From: an uncultured Desulfobacteraceae bacterium
GTDB taxonomy: Bacteria > Desulfobacterota > Desulfobacteria > Desulfobacterales > Desulfatirhabdiaceae
DNA length: 64,000 nucleotides
Reading direction: 5' to 3'
NCBI GenBank assembly: GCA_903953895.1
Contig: CAJBLH010000070.1
Span: 49,839-113,838 of the forward strand
Shown: positions 42,987 to 52,022 of the stretch, piece by piece
How positions within the stretch are numbered: the stretch's first letter is position 1
Layout: every line of letters starts with the position of its first letter
Program-made: the position numbers and the translations under genes
The notes under the pieces: generated by a model
Databases searched by the model: none
What the model saw: the letters and a program-made list of their open reading frames with translations, nothing else
What the model was told of the DNA's origin: nothing

Positions 42987-43007
42987 TAAATTGCAAAACG
43001 CAATTTA
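42987..43007. promoter_or_regulatory. Inverted repeat in the module 3 leader
   Basis: TAAATTGC, AAAAC, GCAATTTA: 8-bp perfect arms about 59 bases after the CCCCTTA block, matching the position (54 bases) of the 15-bp repeat of module 2 but with different sequence. Confidence 0.55.
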
Positions 43008-43045
43008 ATAGTCGAAAAATGATATGAGGGTAAAATACATTAGTT

Positions 43046-43066
43046 AACGTTATACCTTGTAACGTT
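43046..43066. promoter_or_regulatory. Second inverted repeat in the module 3 leader
   Basis: AACGTTA, 7 bases, TAACGTT. It precedes a stretch (ACTTATCTG onward) shared with the module 2 leader. Operator or leader-RNA hairpin. Confidence 0.4.
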
Positions 43067-43243
43067 TTAAAGCTTCACTGGAATACTTATCTGCGACGTA
43101 ATTGCATTGAAGGAAATTCGGCGATTTTAAGGAAAGGAGGTGGATATCTGAGATACTCGATAAATTGCTTATAGAAATGCTGATACCCATAGTGTTCGTA
43201 AGCCCATCTAAGTTTTATTAAATATAATGAAAGGAGCTATTAT

Positions 43244-43849
43244 ATGAAAATGAAACATGCACTAAAAACTAAAGGCCTGTTTATTGTATTTGGCCTGCTT
43301 TTGTTATTGGCTGCGCCGGGTGTGTTATTTGCAACTTCGGTTAGTTTTAATGTATCAGAAGACACGGCCCTTATTGTGGGTGGGACGACCCTAAGTGGTT
43401 CGCTTAATATTTCTGAATCAATGGGTCATTCAACTCCTCTACACACAGGTTCCAACGATGTACGTGATACGGTTAATACTGTGGGTAGTTTTGGAACGAT
43501 GTCTTTTAGCGGTAATTCTTTCACTATGACCGGTACTGTGTTGACGAGATTAGGTGCTGATCCCACTGCTTTTACTGTGACTGGCAATTATGGTGATATT
43601 ACCGTTAAGTCTGATGGATATTTTGACATAGCACTGACAGATTTAACATATACGACTACAGGTATTAATGGTTACTATGGAGTAACTCTTGCAGAAACTG
43701 GTTTGTTATCTATTCATATGGAACCTGGTACGACAAAAATTTTGGGTGGGACCGTTTCTTTGGCTGTTGTTCCAATCCCAGCCGCTGGATGGCTTCTGGG
43801 TTCCGGCCTCGTCGGGCTTGTCGGGCTTAGGAGAAAGATTCGCAAATAA
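43244..43849 (+). CDS. VPxPA-CTERM (exosortase-type) secreted protein 3
   Basis: A 201-residue exported protein. Signal peptide about 1-30 (LFIVFGLLLLLAAPGVLFA), a Thr/Gly/Ser-rich beta body, and the tail VPIPAAGWLLGSGLVGLVG plus LRRKIRK. AAAGGAG lies 8 bases before the ATG. The body is not recognisably related to proteins 1 and 2. Unlike them it has no PilZ gene in front, although the leader keeps the module palindrome and other shared words. It ends the repeated locus, with a different terminator. Confidence 0.9.
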   Translation: MKMKHALKTKGLFIVFGLLLLLAAPGVLFATSVSFNVSEDTALIVGGTTLSGSLNISESMGHSTPLHTGSNDVRDTVNTVGSFGTMSFSGNSFTMTGTVLTRLGADPTAFTVTGNYGDITVKSDGYFDIALTDLTYTTTGINGYYGVTLAETGLLSIHMEPGTTKILGGTVSLAVVPIPAAGWLLGSGLVGLVGLRRKIRK

Positions 43850-43873
43850 TCTGTTTTCAGTTTTCAAGATAAT

Positions 43874-43906
43874 GAGGCAGGGTCTGCGACAGTCTCTGCC
43901 TCTTAT
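43874..43906 (+). terminator. Terminator-like hairpin after CTERM protein 3
   Basis: GAGGCAG (43874-43880) pairs with CTGCCTC (43896-43902), followed by TTATT. Not related to the terminators of modules 1 and 2. Confidence 0.6.
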
Positions 43907-44075
43907 TACCATTCGCCCTCCCCCAGACAGGCTGATCAAATCCAGCACCCCATAATAATCCCTTACCTATTTCCCTTTACCTGTTACCTCTATTGTTCCA
44001 TTTTTACTCGATATTTCCGACAGTAAGGTATCTGCATCACGTATATACTTTATCAGAAATGGAGATGAAAAGATC

Positions 44076-44270
44076 ATGAAGACAGCCAGGGTGTTCAAAT
44101 CGGGTAATTCTCAGGCAGTCAGATTGCTCAGAGACTTCAATCTGGATGTGGGAAAAGTTCAGGTTTTCTGGAAAGATGGCGATGTGGTTCTGCGGCCTTT
44201 AAAAAAAGAATTGGCCTTGCGAGGCATCCCCCTCTTTAGGGTCAGATTCGTACAAAACTTCAGAAGATAG
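44076..44270 (+). CDS. vapB: VapB-type AbrB-fold antitoxin, C-terminus altered
   Basis: A 64-residue swapped-hairpin (SpoVT/AbrB) antitoxin: TARVFKSGNSQAVRLLRDFNL and VFWKDGDVVLRPL are the classic VapB blocks. After residue 48 the sequence (RGIPLFRVRFVQNFRR) no longer resembles the toxin-binding end, so a frameshift or deletion has replaced it. The following DNA holds only fragments of a vapC gene. It may still bind its operator, but it is probably a remnant. Confidence 0.7.
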   Translation: MKTARVFKSGNSQAVRLLRDFNLDVGKVQVFWKDGDVVLRPLKKELALRGIPLFRVRFVQNFRR

Positions 44271-44364
44271 GAAACGCCGATTGGCGACATGGATCCGCTC
44301 ATTGCTTCCCATGCCCTGTCCCATCAATACGGTACTGGTGACAAACAACACCAGAGAATTTGAA
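44271..44364 (+). pseudogene. Degraded vapC (PIN toxin) fragment
   Basis: Two frames in succession encode parts of the VapC C-terminal half: ETPIGDMDPLIASHALSHQ from 44271, then after a frameshift INTVLVTNNTREFE (to 44364). Intact toxins read (T)PIGDMDLLIAAHAL...LVTNNTREFERV. The N-terminal half is missing between this and the antitoxin. A toxin lost by deletion and frameshift. Confidence 0.75.
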
Positions 44365-44396
44365 GTGGTAGCTATGGATGATTCAGGCAAAACCAT

Positions 44397-44942
44397 TCAC
44401 AACAAATGGGCCCGAGTCATCAACTCCTTTAAATCTGGGGTTTTTTCGGCAAATTTTCTCATCACTTCAACCAATCGATGCAGTGTCGCCATGTTTTCCC
44501 GAATATCCTCTGTGACATCTTCCACTTTTTCCATCGCCGCCTTTCTGCCACTTACCAGCACCGTGCGTCGATCCCACCATGCAAATCCGAATACCGCTAC
44601 AAACAAGGATGTAAAAATGGCAGATAGTGTGTAAAACATATTGGTCATTTGCTCGAAGCGTTTATCCACCTGCTCGAAGCGTTTATCCACCTGCTCGAAG
44701 CGTGAATTCATATCGGAACGCAGTTCCTCAAAACGTTTATCCACCTGCTCGAAGCGTTTGTCCACTTGCTCGAAACGTTTGTCCACCTGCTGCATGAATA
44801 CCGTCTGGGTGGCCTCCATGCGCACCAGCCGTTCGCGGTCGGCCTGTGTGAAATTGTCTTCGGCACAGACAGACGATATGCAGCCGGCAATCAAAAGAAA
44901 GACTATTGTTACGCAGATAGTCGTTTTGCCACGATTCATCAT
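44397..44942 (-). CDS. Exported membrane protein with QVDKRFE heptad repeats
   Basis: A 181-residue protein. The N-terminus is a signal peptide (VTIVFLLIAGCISSVCA), where IAGC could be a lipobox. The centre has five QVDKRFE heptads and one variant, forming a coiled coil, and is coded by 21-base tandem repeats at 44650-44800. A transmembrane helix (MFYTLSAIFTSLFVAVFGFAWW) and a charged C-terminal helix follow. Similar Bdr/DUF-type proteins are common but functionally obscure. The ATG at 44942 or 44939 follows AGGGGGTGG. The DNA repeats are prone to copy-number change. Confidence 0.8.
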   Translation of the reverse strand: MMNRGKTTICVTIVFLLIAGCISSVCAEDNFTQADRERLVRMEATQTVFMQQVDKRFEQVDKRFEQVDKRFEELRSDMNSRFEQVDKRFEQVDKRFEQMTNMFYTLSAIFTSLFVAVFGFAWWDRRTVLVSGRKAAMEKVEDVTEDIRENMATLHRLVEVMRKFAEKTPDLKELMTRAHLL

Positions 44943-45362
44943 CCACCCCCTGTGTTTCAGCATGTCTTCCATGACATTTCCATCGAAATATCAGCAGAAT
45001 ATGCATCTGATCGTTTAAAAGCTAATCGATAATCCAATATACATGAATTCGATACCTATCAACAGTTTAACCCATTATCGACAGTTGTCAATCTGATTTC
45101 CATCCAGCAGCGTATCGACCGGCCATATGGCCGCTACGGTGCTTTTCCGTAATATTTATGCAAGCCACAGCGGGAAACGCAAGATGTTTTTGGTTGCGGT
45201 TTTCTCGAAAAAAACGCATAACACTCAAGAGATGGGACGCAGGCACAGGAGAATGGGGTGCGGGGTTCATTTTGAGTTTCACGAAACCGTTAGCCTGTCT
45301 GCAGAAACTCTGCATGCTCTGAGTATTGATGCTCGATGAACCCGGGATGCTTATTTGAAACC

Positions 45363-46505
45363 ATGTATGACTATCAACTGAATCAAGAATATTTTGCACA
45401 GATCGCTGATGACATTCTAAATATTGGATGTGAAGAACTGGCGAATCTGGGGGCGGAAAATATCCGTCCATCATATCGAGGCGTTTATTTTACCGCCGAC
45501 CGGGCAGTCATGTATCGCATCAATTACGAATCCCGGTATATCACACGGGTGATAGCGCCGCTCAGCAATTTCACCTGCCGAAACGCCGACCACCTCTACC
45601 GGAAAGGTTATGACATCGAGTGGCGCAATTTTTTTTCTGCGGATCACACATTCGCCGTTTTTGCTAGTGTATCGAAAAGTACTGCGATCAATCATTCGGA
45701 GTTTGCCGCGCTTCGTTTGAAAGACGCTATCGTAGACTACTTCAGAAACCTGTCTGGAAGTCGCCCGACCGTTGAAAAAATCAATCCTGATATCTGGATC
45801 AATCTTCATATCGAAAACAATCAGGCCGTTATCGGCATCGATACTTCAGGCGGATCGCTTCACCGCAGGGGCTACCGGAAACAAACAGTCAAGGCTCCGA
45901 TTCAGGAAACGCTGGCGGCCGCTATCATCCGGCTTTCCGAATGGAACGGTGATCGCCCGCTGTATGATCCAACCTGTGGTTCCGGAACATTTATAACAGA
46001 AGCTCTGATGCACTATTGCCGCATTCCTGCCGGTATTCTACGCAAACGATTCGGATTCGAGTTCCTTCCCGATTATGAAAGAAAAATCTGGAAACAAGTC
46101 AAGGCTACTGCGGATCGCCGGATTCGCAGTCTGCCGGATGGGCTGATCGCTGCCAGCGATATTTCTGATAAGGCCGTTGCCGCAACCCTTACAAACCTTC
46201 GAGAGCTTCCCCATGGCGAACGGGTTGTTGTGATCGTTAAAGATTTTCAGCAGATATCACGGCTTGAAAATCGGCTCATCGTCTGTAATCCGCCCTATGG
46301 TATCCGCCTAGACAATCCTGCCGAGCTTGCGGCATGGTATAAGAATTTCGGCGATTTTTTGAAGCAAAGATGCCTCAACTCCCAGGCGTATGTCTATGTC
46401 GGGAATCGGGACCTGATTTCTCATATCGGTCTGAAGCCGTCCATGAAAATGCCGTTGAAAAACGGCGGATTGGACGGACGGCTGCTTAAATTCGACATCT
46501 ATTGA
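45363..46505 (+). CDS. THUMP-domain rRNA (guanine-N2) methyltransferase, RlmL/YpsC type
   Basis: A 380-residue methyltransferase. A ferredoxin-like/THUMP N-terminal part (about 1-155) is joined to a UPF0020 Rossmann domain with motif I YDPTCGSGTFITEA and the catalytic motif IV CNPPYGIRLDN (N-P-P-Y, amino-directed methylation). This group methylates guanines of 23S rRNA at N2. The ATG at 45363 (MYDYQLNQEYFAQIADDIL) fits the family start; an in-frame ATG nine codons earlier is possible. No ribosome-binding site is convincing for either. The 390 bases upstream (44973-45362) show nothing else. Confidence 0.88.
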   Translation: MYDYQLNQEYFAQIADDILNIGCEELANLGAENIRPSYRGVYFTADRAVMYRINYESRYITRVIAPLSNFTCRNADHLYRKGYDIEWRNFFSADHTFAVFASVSKSTAINHSEFAALRLKDAIVDYFRNLSGSRPTVEKINPDIWINLHIENNQAVIGIDTSGGSLHRRGYRKQTVKAPIQETLAAAIIRLSEWNGDRPLYDPTCGSGTFITEALMHYCRIPAGILRKRFGFEFLPDYERKIWKQVKATADRRIRSLPDGLIAASDISDKAVAATLTNLRELPHGERVVVIVKDFQQISRLENRLIVCNPPYGIRLDNPAELAAWYKNFGDFLKQRCLNSQAYVYVGNRDLISHIGLKPSMKMPLKNGGLDGRLLKFDIY

Positions 46506-46556
46506 AAAAATCTCTCCCTAACGATCAAAAGTATATTCTTGCCATGAAGATATATT

Positions 46557-46676
46557 AAATCACGAAATACACGAAAAAAATGCATGGTGCGGCCCTGCGT
46601 TTTACTTTACCACAAAGGCGCAATGGACACAAAGGCATCGTCGGTTTTTCTTTGCGCTTTTGCGGTGAAGATTACA
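46557..46676. repeat. Compound intergenic ACGAAA and GCAAAG repeats
   Basis: The word CACGAAATACACGAAAAAA (as at 28599) is followed by CACAAAGGCGCA, which pairs with TGCGCTTTTGCGGTG near 46660. It fills the gap between the methyltransferase and rpe. Confidence 0.65.
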
Positions 46677-46703
46677 TCAATTGCTGTCTGACAGGAGAAA
46701 TGC

Positions 46704-47381
46704 ATGAAATATATTGCCCCTTCCATATTGTCGGCTGATTTTTCCAGATTGGGAGAAGAAATCAAGGCGGTTGAGGCGGCCGGCGTCGACTGGATTCATG
46801 TGGATGTTATGGACGGTCATTTTGTACCCAACATCACGATGGGTCCGATGGTGGTCAAAGCGGTCCGAAAGGTGACAGGCCTTCCTATCGATGTTCATTT
46901 GATGATCGAAAATCCGGACCGGTTTGTTTCGGAATTTGCCGATGCCGGCGCTTCTCTGATTTCCGTGCAGGTTGAAACATGTCCGCACCTGCACCGTACA
47001 ATTCATTTAATTCGCGACTGCAACTGCCGGGCCGGCGCCGTACTGAACCCGGCGACTCCAGTGTCGGCTTTGGAATGGGTTCTGGAAGATCTCGATTTTG
47101 TTCTTGTCATGAGTGTGAACCCAGGCTTTGGAGGCCAGAAATTCATTCAAAGCGCACTTCAGAAAATTGCGGATTTACGCAGATGCATTCAAAGTAAAAA
47201 CCTGTCTACTTTGATTGAAATCGATGGCGGCGTCAATGAAATTACCATTTCTAAAATCGCCGAGGCAGGGGTCGATGTCTTTGTGGCTGGCTCTGCCATT
47301 TTTGAAAGTCCGGACTATCGGAAAACCATTTCCAATTTCAAACAGCTCATCAATCGTCATTCCGACAGCAACCACTCATGA
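46704..47381 (+). CDS. rpe: Ribulose-phosphate 3-epimerase
   Basis: A 225-residue TIM-barrel enzyme interconverting ribulose 5-phosphate and xylulose 5-phosphate. Hallmarks: APSILSADFSRLGEE at the N-terminus, HVDVMDGHFVPNITMGP with metal-ligand His and Asp, DVHLMIENPD, VNPGFGGQKFI, and LIEIDGGVNEITI. GGAG lies 6 bases before the ATG. It stands alone, preceded by a compound repeat and followed by a small gap with a TCCCTCC hairpin. It serves the non-oxidative pentose phosphate pathway. Confidence 0.96.
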   Translation: MKYIAPSILSADFSRLGEEIKAVEAAGVDWIHVDVMDGHFVPNITMGPMVVKAVRKVTGLPIDVHLMIENPDRFVSEFADAGASLISVQVETCPHLHRTIHLIRDCNCRAGAVLNPATPVSALEWVLEDLDFVLVMSVNPGFGGQKFIQSALQKIADLRRCIQSKNLSTLIEIDGGVNEITISKIAEAGVDVFVAGSAIFESPDYRKTISNFKQLINRHSDSNHS

Positions 47382-47486
47382 AAATTTCTGGCATTCTCCC
47401 CGAATATGAATGTTAATGTCTTCCCCCTTTGGATAAACGAGATCGAGGGAGATTTTGTTGGTAGATAGCTGCTTAAATCTTCCCTG

Positions 47487-47512
47487 TCCCTCCTTTTTTT
47501 CAAAGGGAGGGA
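47487..47512. repeat. Hairpin between rpe and aroQ
   Basis: TCCCTCC (47487-47493) pairs with GGAGGGA (47506-47512); the T-rich loop and CAAAG extend it by a few pairs. Similar in style to the G/C-run hairpin at 38052. Confidence 0.45.
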
Positions 47513-47573
47513 TGCTATCAGGGAATATTCTTGGTTTGCTTTGAATTCTTCTTTTTACAGCAAAGAGGTGATG

Positions 47574-48035
47574 ATGGAACCCCTGTCTGAACTGCGAAAA
47601 ATTCTGGTGATTCATGGCCCCAATTTGAATATGTTGGGAAAAAGAGAGCCGGAAGTTTATGGAAATGTCTCGCTCGATGATATTAACGCTGAGCTGCATG
47701 AAACCGGAAACCGTCTGGGTTTTCGTGTGGACACATTCCAATCCAATCATGAAGGCGCCATCGTGGATAAGATTCAGGAAATCATGCATTCCCATCGCGG
47801 TCTGATCATCAATCCCGGCGCTTATACCCATACCAGCGTGGCGATCCGCGATGCACTGCTGCTTCTCAACATCCCGGTGGTCGAAGTTCATCTTTCCAAT
47901 ATTTACAAGAGAGAACCTTTTCGCCACCATTCGATGGTTGCGGGGGTTGCACTCGGGCAAATTTCAGGACTGGGCAGCGACGGCTATATTCTGGCCCTGG
48001 AATTTCTTGCCCGCCGCTGCCAGTCTGTTGATTGA
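47574..48035 (+). CDS. aroQ: 3-dehydroquinate dehydratase, type II
   Basis: A 153-residue dodecameric enzyme of the shikimate pathway. [21 protein letters not shown] carries the active-site Arg and Tyr; [29 protein letters not shown] and [17 protein letters not shown] (catalytic His) complete the set. GAGGTG precedes the start; ATG codons at 47571 and 47574 are both usable. No other aro gene is adjacent. tex follows after 34 bases and could be cotranscribed. Confidence 0.95.
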   Translation: MEPLSELRKILVIHGPNLNMLGKREPEVYGNVSLDDINAELHETGNRLGFRVDTFQSNHEGAIVDKIQEIMHSHRGLIINPGAYTHTSVAIRDALLLLNIPVVEVHLSNIYKREPFRHHSMVAGVALGQISGLGSDGYILALEFLARRCQSVD

Positions 48036-48069
48036 TCCTATTTTATTTGCTGTTATAACTTGAGGTTTC

Positions 48070-50343
48070 ATGAACGCATCCCATATTTCACAGATTGCAG
48101 ATGAACTGAATCTGAGTTATTTGCAGGTTCAGGCAGTGGCGTCACTTTTGGAAGAAGACGCCAGTATTCCTTTTATCGCCAGATACCGCAAAGAGGCCAC
48201 CGGAAGCCTTGATGAGGTTTTAATCGCATCCATTCGAGACCGGCTCGGTCAGCTTCAGGATCTGGATTCCCGAAGATCCGCCATTCTGAACTCTCTGGAA
48301 CAGCATGGCCATTTGACCGATGAACTGAACCAGCGTGTTATGGCTGCCCAGACCCTTTCCGAGCTGGAGGATATCTATCTTCCCTTTCGTCCCAAGCGTC
48401 GTACCCGGGCCACCATGGCCAGGGAAAAAGGGCTTGAAGCCCTTGCACTCCTGCTCCTGGAGCAGAACGGTACAGACCCGAGCTTGGCGGCGGCGGCGGC
48501 TTATGTAGATCCTGAAAAAGGGGTGAACAGTTCCGAAGAAGCGCTTTCCGGAGCCAGAGACATTCTGGCCGAACGCTTTGGCGAAGATTCTGAGTCCAGG
48601 GGCCGCATGCGGCGGTTGTTCGCCGAGAAAGGAAAGTTTGTCTGTCAGGTCGCCACCGGCAAAGAGACCGAAGGCATCAAATACAAGGATTATTTCGATT
48701 GGAAAGAACCTGTTCCCCATGCCCCTTCTCATCGCATTCTGGCCATGCGCCGGGGGGAAAATGAGGACATATTGAATCTGTCTGTGATACCGCCCGAAAC
48801 AGACGCCATTCAGATATTGGAAAGCCTTTTTGTTACTGGCGCCGGTGAAGATGCCAACCAGGTTAGGCTGGCGATTCAGGACGGATACAAACGCCTGCTT
48901 TCCCGGTCCATGGAAACCGAGATTCGGCTTGTCACCAAAGAGCGGGCCGATGTCGAGGCCATCCGGATTTTTGCAGACAACCTGAAGCAGCTCCTGCTGG
49001 CCCCGCCCCTGGGTGCAAAAAAGACCATAGGCCTGGATCCAGGTTTTCGAACCGGGTGCAAGCTGGTATGTCTGGATCGTCAGGGAAAAATCATTTACCA
49101 CGACACCATTTATCCGCATTTGTCCGATTCGCAAACTCGCCTTGCTGCGGAGAAGGTCATGGAGTTATGCAGCCGTTTCGATATCGAAGCCATTGCTGTC
49201 GGAAACGGCACGGCCGGCCGGGAAACGGAAACGTTTCTTCGGTCCATCGGGTTGCCCAGACAGATTTCTGTCATCATGGTGAATGAAAGCGGGGCTTCGA
49301 TCTATTCGGCATCGGAAGTTGCCAGAGAAGAATTTCCCGATCTGGATTTGACGGTCCGCGGTGCGGTATCCATCGCCCGCCGGTTGATGGACCCACTTTC
49401 GGAACTGGTCAAGATCGATCCCAAATCCATCGGTGTCGGGCAGTATCAGCATGATGTGGATCAAACGGCCTTGAAACAGGCCCTCGATGACGTGGTAATC
49501 AATTGCGTCAATCATGTGGGCGTGGATGTCAATCAGGCCAGCGCTCAGCTCCTGACTTATATTTCGGGGTTGGGGCCCCAGCTTGCCAGAAATATCGTTC
49601 TGCATCGAAACGAAAATGGCCCGTTTGAATCACGTCAGGCCTTGAAAAAAGTCAAGCGCCTGGGGCCGAAAGCATTTGAGCAGGCCGCAGGGTTTTTAAG
49701 AATCCGAGAAGGAAAAAACCCCTTGGATGCCAGCGCCGTTCACCCGGAAAGCTATCCGATCGTGGATGCCATGGCAAAGGATATGGACTGCACGGTTCCA
49801 GACCTGATCAAAAATCCTGAGCTTCGCAGCCGGATCGATATATCACGGTATGTCTCTGAATCTGTTGGGCTCCCGACTCTGAAAGATATTCTGAATGAAC
49901 TGGCCAAGCCTGGGCGGGATCCGAGGGAGCCGTTCGAAACCGCGTTTACCAGTGGTGTCGAAAAAATGGAGGACCTTCGCGTCGGCATGAAACTGCCTGG
50001 AATCATCACCAATGTTACGGCCTTTGGAGCGTTTGTGGATATCGGCGTGCATCAGGACGGCCTGATTCATGTCAGTGAACTGTCCGACAGGTTTGTTAAA
50101 AATCCCCTGGATGTGGTCAAGGTCACCCAGAAAGTGCAGGTAACAGTGCTTGACGTGGACCTGGACCGGAAGCGGATTTCGCTTTCCTTGAAATCCACTC
50201 CGGAATCGGCGGCGACATCCCGGCGGCCTGTTTCCGGACCCCCGGTGCAACCGGTTTCGAAAAAAGGAGTAAAACGTCCTTCACGGGAAAAACCGGCGCC
50301 ATTCAACAACCCGTTTGCAGATATCTTCAATAATCATTCATGA
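48070..50343 (+). CDS. tex: Tex (YhgF) RNA-binding transcription-accessory protein
   Basis: A 757-residue Tex protein. Order: helical N-terminal region, YqgF-like RNase H-fold domain (GLDPGFRTGCKLVCLD, about residue 320), helix-hairpin-helix pair (LLTYISGLGPQLARNIV), and an S1 RNA-binding domain (GIITNVTAFGAFVDIGVHQDGLIHVSELS split over its strands, about 640-710). A basic Pro-rich tail ends it. Tex binds nucleic acids and affects transcription and stress tolerance; its exact reaction is unknown. Length and domain order are normal. Confidence 0.95.
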   Translation: MNASHISQIADELNLSYLQVQAVASLLEEDASIPFIARYRKEATGSLDEVLIASIRDRLGQLQDLDSRRSAILNSLEQHGHLTDELNQRVMAAQTLSELEDIYLPFRPKRRTRATMAREKGLEALALLLLEQNGTDPSLAAAAAYVDPEKGVNSSEEALSGARDILAERFGEDSESRGRMRRLFAEKGKFVCQVATGKETEGIKYKDYFDWKEPVPHAPSHRILAMRRGENEDILNLSVIPPETDAIQILESLFVTGAGEDANQVRLAIQDGYKRLLSRSMETEIRLVTKERADVEAIRIFADNLKQLLLAPPLGAKKTIGLDPGFRTGCKLVCLDRQGKIIYHDTIYPHLSDSQTRLAAEKVMELCSRFDIEAIAVGNGTAGRETETFLRSIGLPRQISVIMVNESGASIYSASEVAREEFPDLDLTVRGAVSIARRLMDPLSELVKIDPKSIGVGQYQHDVDQTALKQALDDVVINCVNHVGVDVNQASAQLLTYISGLGPQLARNIVLHRNENGPFESRQALKKVKRLGPKAFEQAAGFLRIREGKNPLDASAVHPESYPIVDAMAKDMDCTVPDLIKNPELRSRIDISRYVSESVGLPTLKDILNELAKPGRDPREPFETAFTSGVEKMEDLRVGMKLPGIITNVTAFGAFVDIGVHQDGLIHVSELSDRFVKNPLDVVKVTQKVQVTVLDVDLDRKRISLSLKSTPESAATSRRPVSGPPVQPVSKKGVKRPSREKPAPFNNPFADIFNNHS

Positions 50344-50455
50344 TACACCGGTGCTGGCTTCAATGGATGAGGCTTTCATGGTTTTTTATCGAAACGCTTT
50401 CAATGAAAACAGGTTGTTGTCAGTCATGGATAACGCAGCATCTTTCGATCTCGGG

Positions 50456-51991
50456 TCATCCCATCATCTTGCTGCGATCAAGCGAACGATATTGAATGGC
50501 TTCCGCCACATGTTCCATTTGGATATCTGTCGAGGCATCCAGATCGGCAATGGTGCGAGAAATCTTGAGTATCCGGTTGTAGGCCCGGGCCGAGAGCCCC
50601 AGCCGGTCAATGGCGGATTCAAGAAGCGCACCGGAAGACGCATCGGTCTGGCAATATTTTCGGATATGGCGGCTTGACATTTGGGCGTTACAGTAAATTG
50701 TAAGCGTTGAAAAACGCTCGGACTGAATCGCCCGGGCTGTGGCGACTCGGTACTGAATGGCTGCCGACGGTTCCTGAAGCCCGCCATCCATCAAATCTTT
50801 GTAAGGAACTGCCGGCACATTGACATGAATGTCGATCCGGTCCAGAAGGGGTCCGGAAATCTTGGAGCGGTATTTGCGAATCTGTTGGGAGGAGCATCCG
50901 CATTCGTGCATGCGATCTGAAAAATAGCCGCAGGGGCAGGGATTCATGGCAGCCACCAGCATGAAGCTGGAGGGATAGGTGATGGTGGTGGCTGCTCTGG
51001 AAATGGTGACATTATGATCTTCCAGAGGTTGCCTGAGAACTTCCAGAACATGTTTTTTGAATTCAGACAGCTCATCCAGAAACAGCACCCCGTTGTGTGC
51101 CAGACTGACCTCGCCTGGCTTGGGAAAATGTCCGCCCCCGATCAGTCCTGCATCGGAGATGGTGTGGTGGGGAGAGCGGAACGGCCGGTGGGTAATCATG
51201 GCCTGATCTTTGTTCAGCATACCGGATACACTGAATATTTTGGTGGTTTCGATGGATTCTTCAAAGCTTATGGGTGGAAGGATTGATGGAATTCTTTTGG
51301 CCAGCATGGTCTTGCCGGACCCCGGCGGGCCGATCATGATCAGGTTGTGCCCGCCGGCAGCGGCCACTTCCAGGGCGCGCTTGGCCAGCTCTTGCCCCAT
51401 GACCTCGGCATAATCGGATTCATGTTCGCTCGTTCTGTCAAACATGCGTGAAATATCGGATTTTTCCGGCTCTATCTGCGTGTAGCCCCGGAAAAAATCA
51501 ATGAGCTGGGTCAGGGTGGTAACTGGAAGGGCCGTGATATCCTGAACTACGGCTGCTTCCAGACGGTTCTCGAAGGGCACGATGATGGACGGGTATCCGG
51601 CCTGCCTGGCCGCAATCGCCATGGGAAGTGATCCGTTCACAGCTTTGATCCGGCCGTCCAGGGAAAGCTCTCCGAGAATCAAGCAGTTGGAGACGGCTTC
51701 AGCCGGAATCAGGCGGGATGCCGCCAGAATACCAACAGCTATGGGCAGGTCAAAACCGGTTCCTTCTTTCTTGATGCTGGCCGGCGCCAGGTTTACCGTT
51801 ATGCGGTCGTCTGGAAACGTGTATCCGGAATTGTGAATGGCGGATCGTACCCGCTCCTTGCTCTCCTTGACCGATATTTCAGGAAGCCCCACGATGGTGA
51901 AGCTGGGCAGGCCATAGGCGATATCCACCTCGACCTCTACCAGATAAGCATCCACTCCGATTACGGCGCTGCTCAATATTTTTGCCAGCAC
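50456..51991 (-). CDS. comM: YifB/ComM-family Mg-chelatase-like AAA+ ATPase
   Basis: A 511-residue ComM. An N-terminal Lon-protease-like fold ([19 protein letters not shown]) precedes the AAA+ core with Walker [14 protein letters not shown] and Walker B FLDELSEF, and a C-terminal chelatase-type domain ([18 protein letters not shown]). A four-Cys region ([14 protein letters not shown]) lies inside. In naturally transformable bacteria, ComM drives branch migration during uptake recombination; it is widespread in non-competent species too. It reads away from the convergent tex. Confidence 0.93.
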   Translation of the reverse strand: MLAKILSSAVIGVDAYLVEVEVDIAYGLPSFTIVGLPEISVKESKERVRSAIHNSGYTFPDDRITVNLAPASIKKEGTGFDLPIAVGILAASRLIPAEAVSNCLILGELSLDGRIKAVNGSLPMAIAARQAGYPSIIVPFENRLEAAVVQDITALPVTTLTQLIDFFRGYTQIEPEKSDISRMFDRTSEHESDYAEVMGQELAKRALEVAAAGGHNLIMIGPPGSGKTMLAKRIPSILPPISFEESIETTKIFSVSGMLNKDQAMITHRPFRSPHHTISDAGLIGGGHFPKPGEVSLAHNGVLFLDELSEFKKHVLEVLRQPLEDHNVTISRAATTITYPSSFMLVAAMNPCPCGYFSDRMHECGCSSQQIRKYRSKISGPLLDRIDIHVNVPAVPYKDLMDGGLQEPSAAIQYRVATARAIQSERFSTLTIYCNAQMSSRHIRKYCQTDASSGALLESAIDRLGLSARAYNRILKISRTIADLDASTDIQMEHVAEAIQYRSLDRSKMMG

Positions 51992-52022
51992 GGCGCCTCC
52001 CTATAAAAAGTCCTGCAGTTGA

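Noticed and set aside
44281..44634. 117-codon plus frame overlapping the heptad-repeat gene
   Set aside because: Only its first 35 codons look like vapC; the rest is the complement of the membrane-protein gene. Treated as a pseudogene fragment.
37253..45335. CRISPR array or insertion sequence in the accessory region
   Set aside because: The repeats are long, few and contain genes; no regular spacers, no transposase and no terminal inverted repeats were seen.
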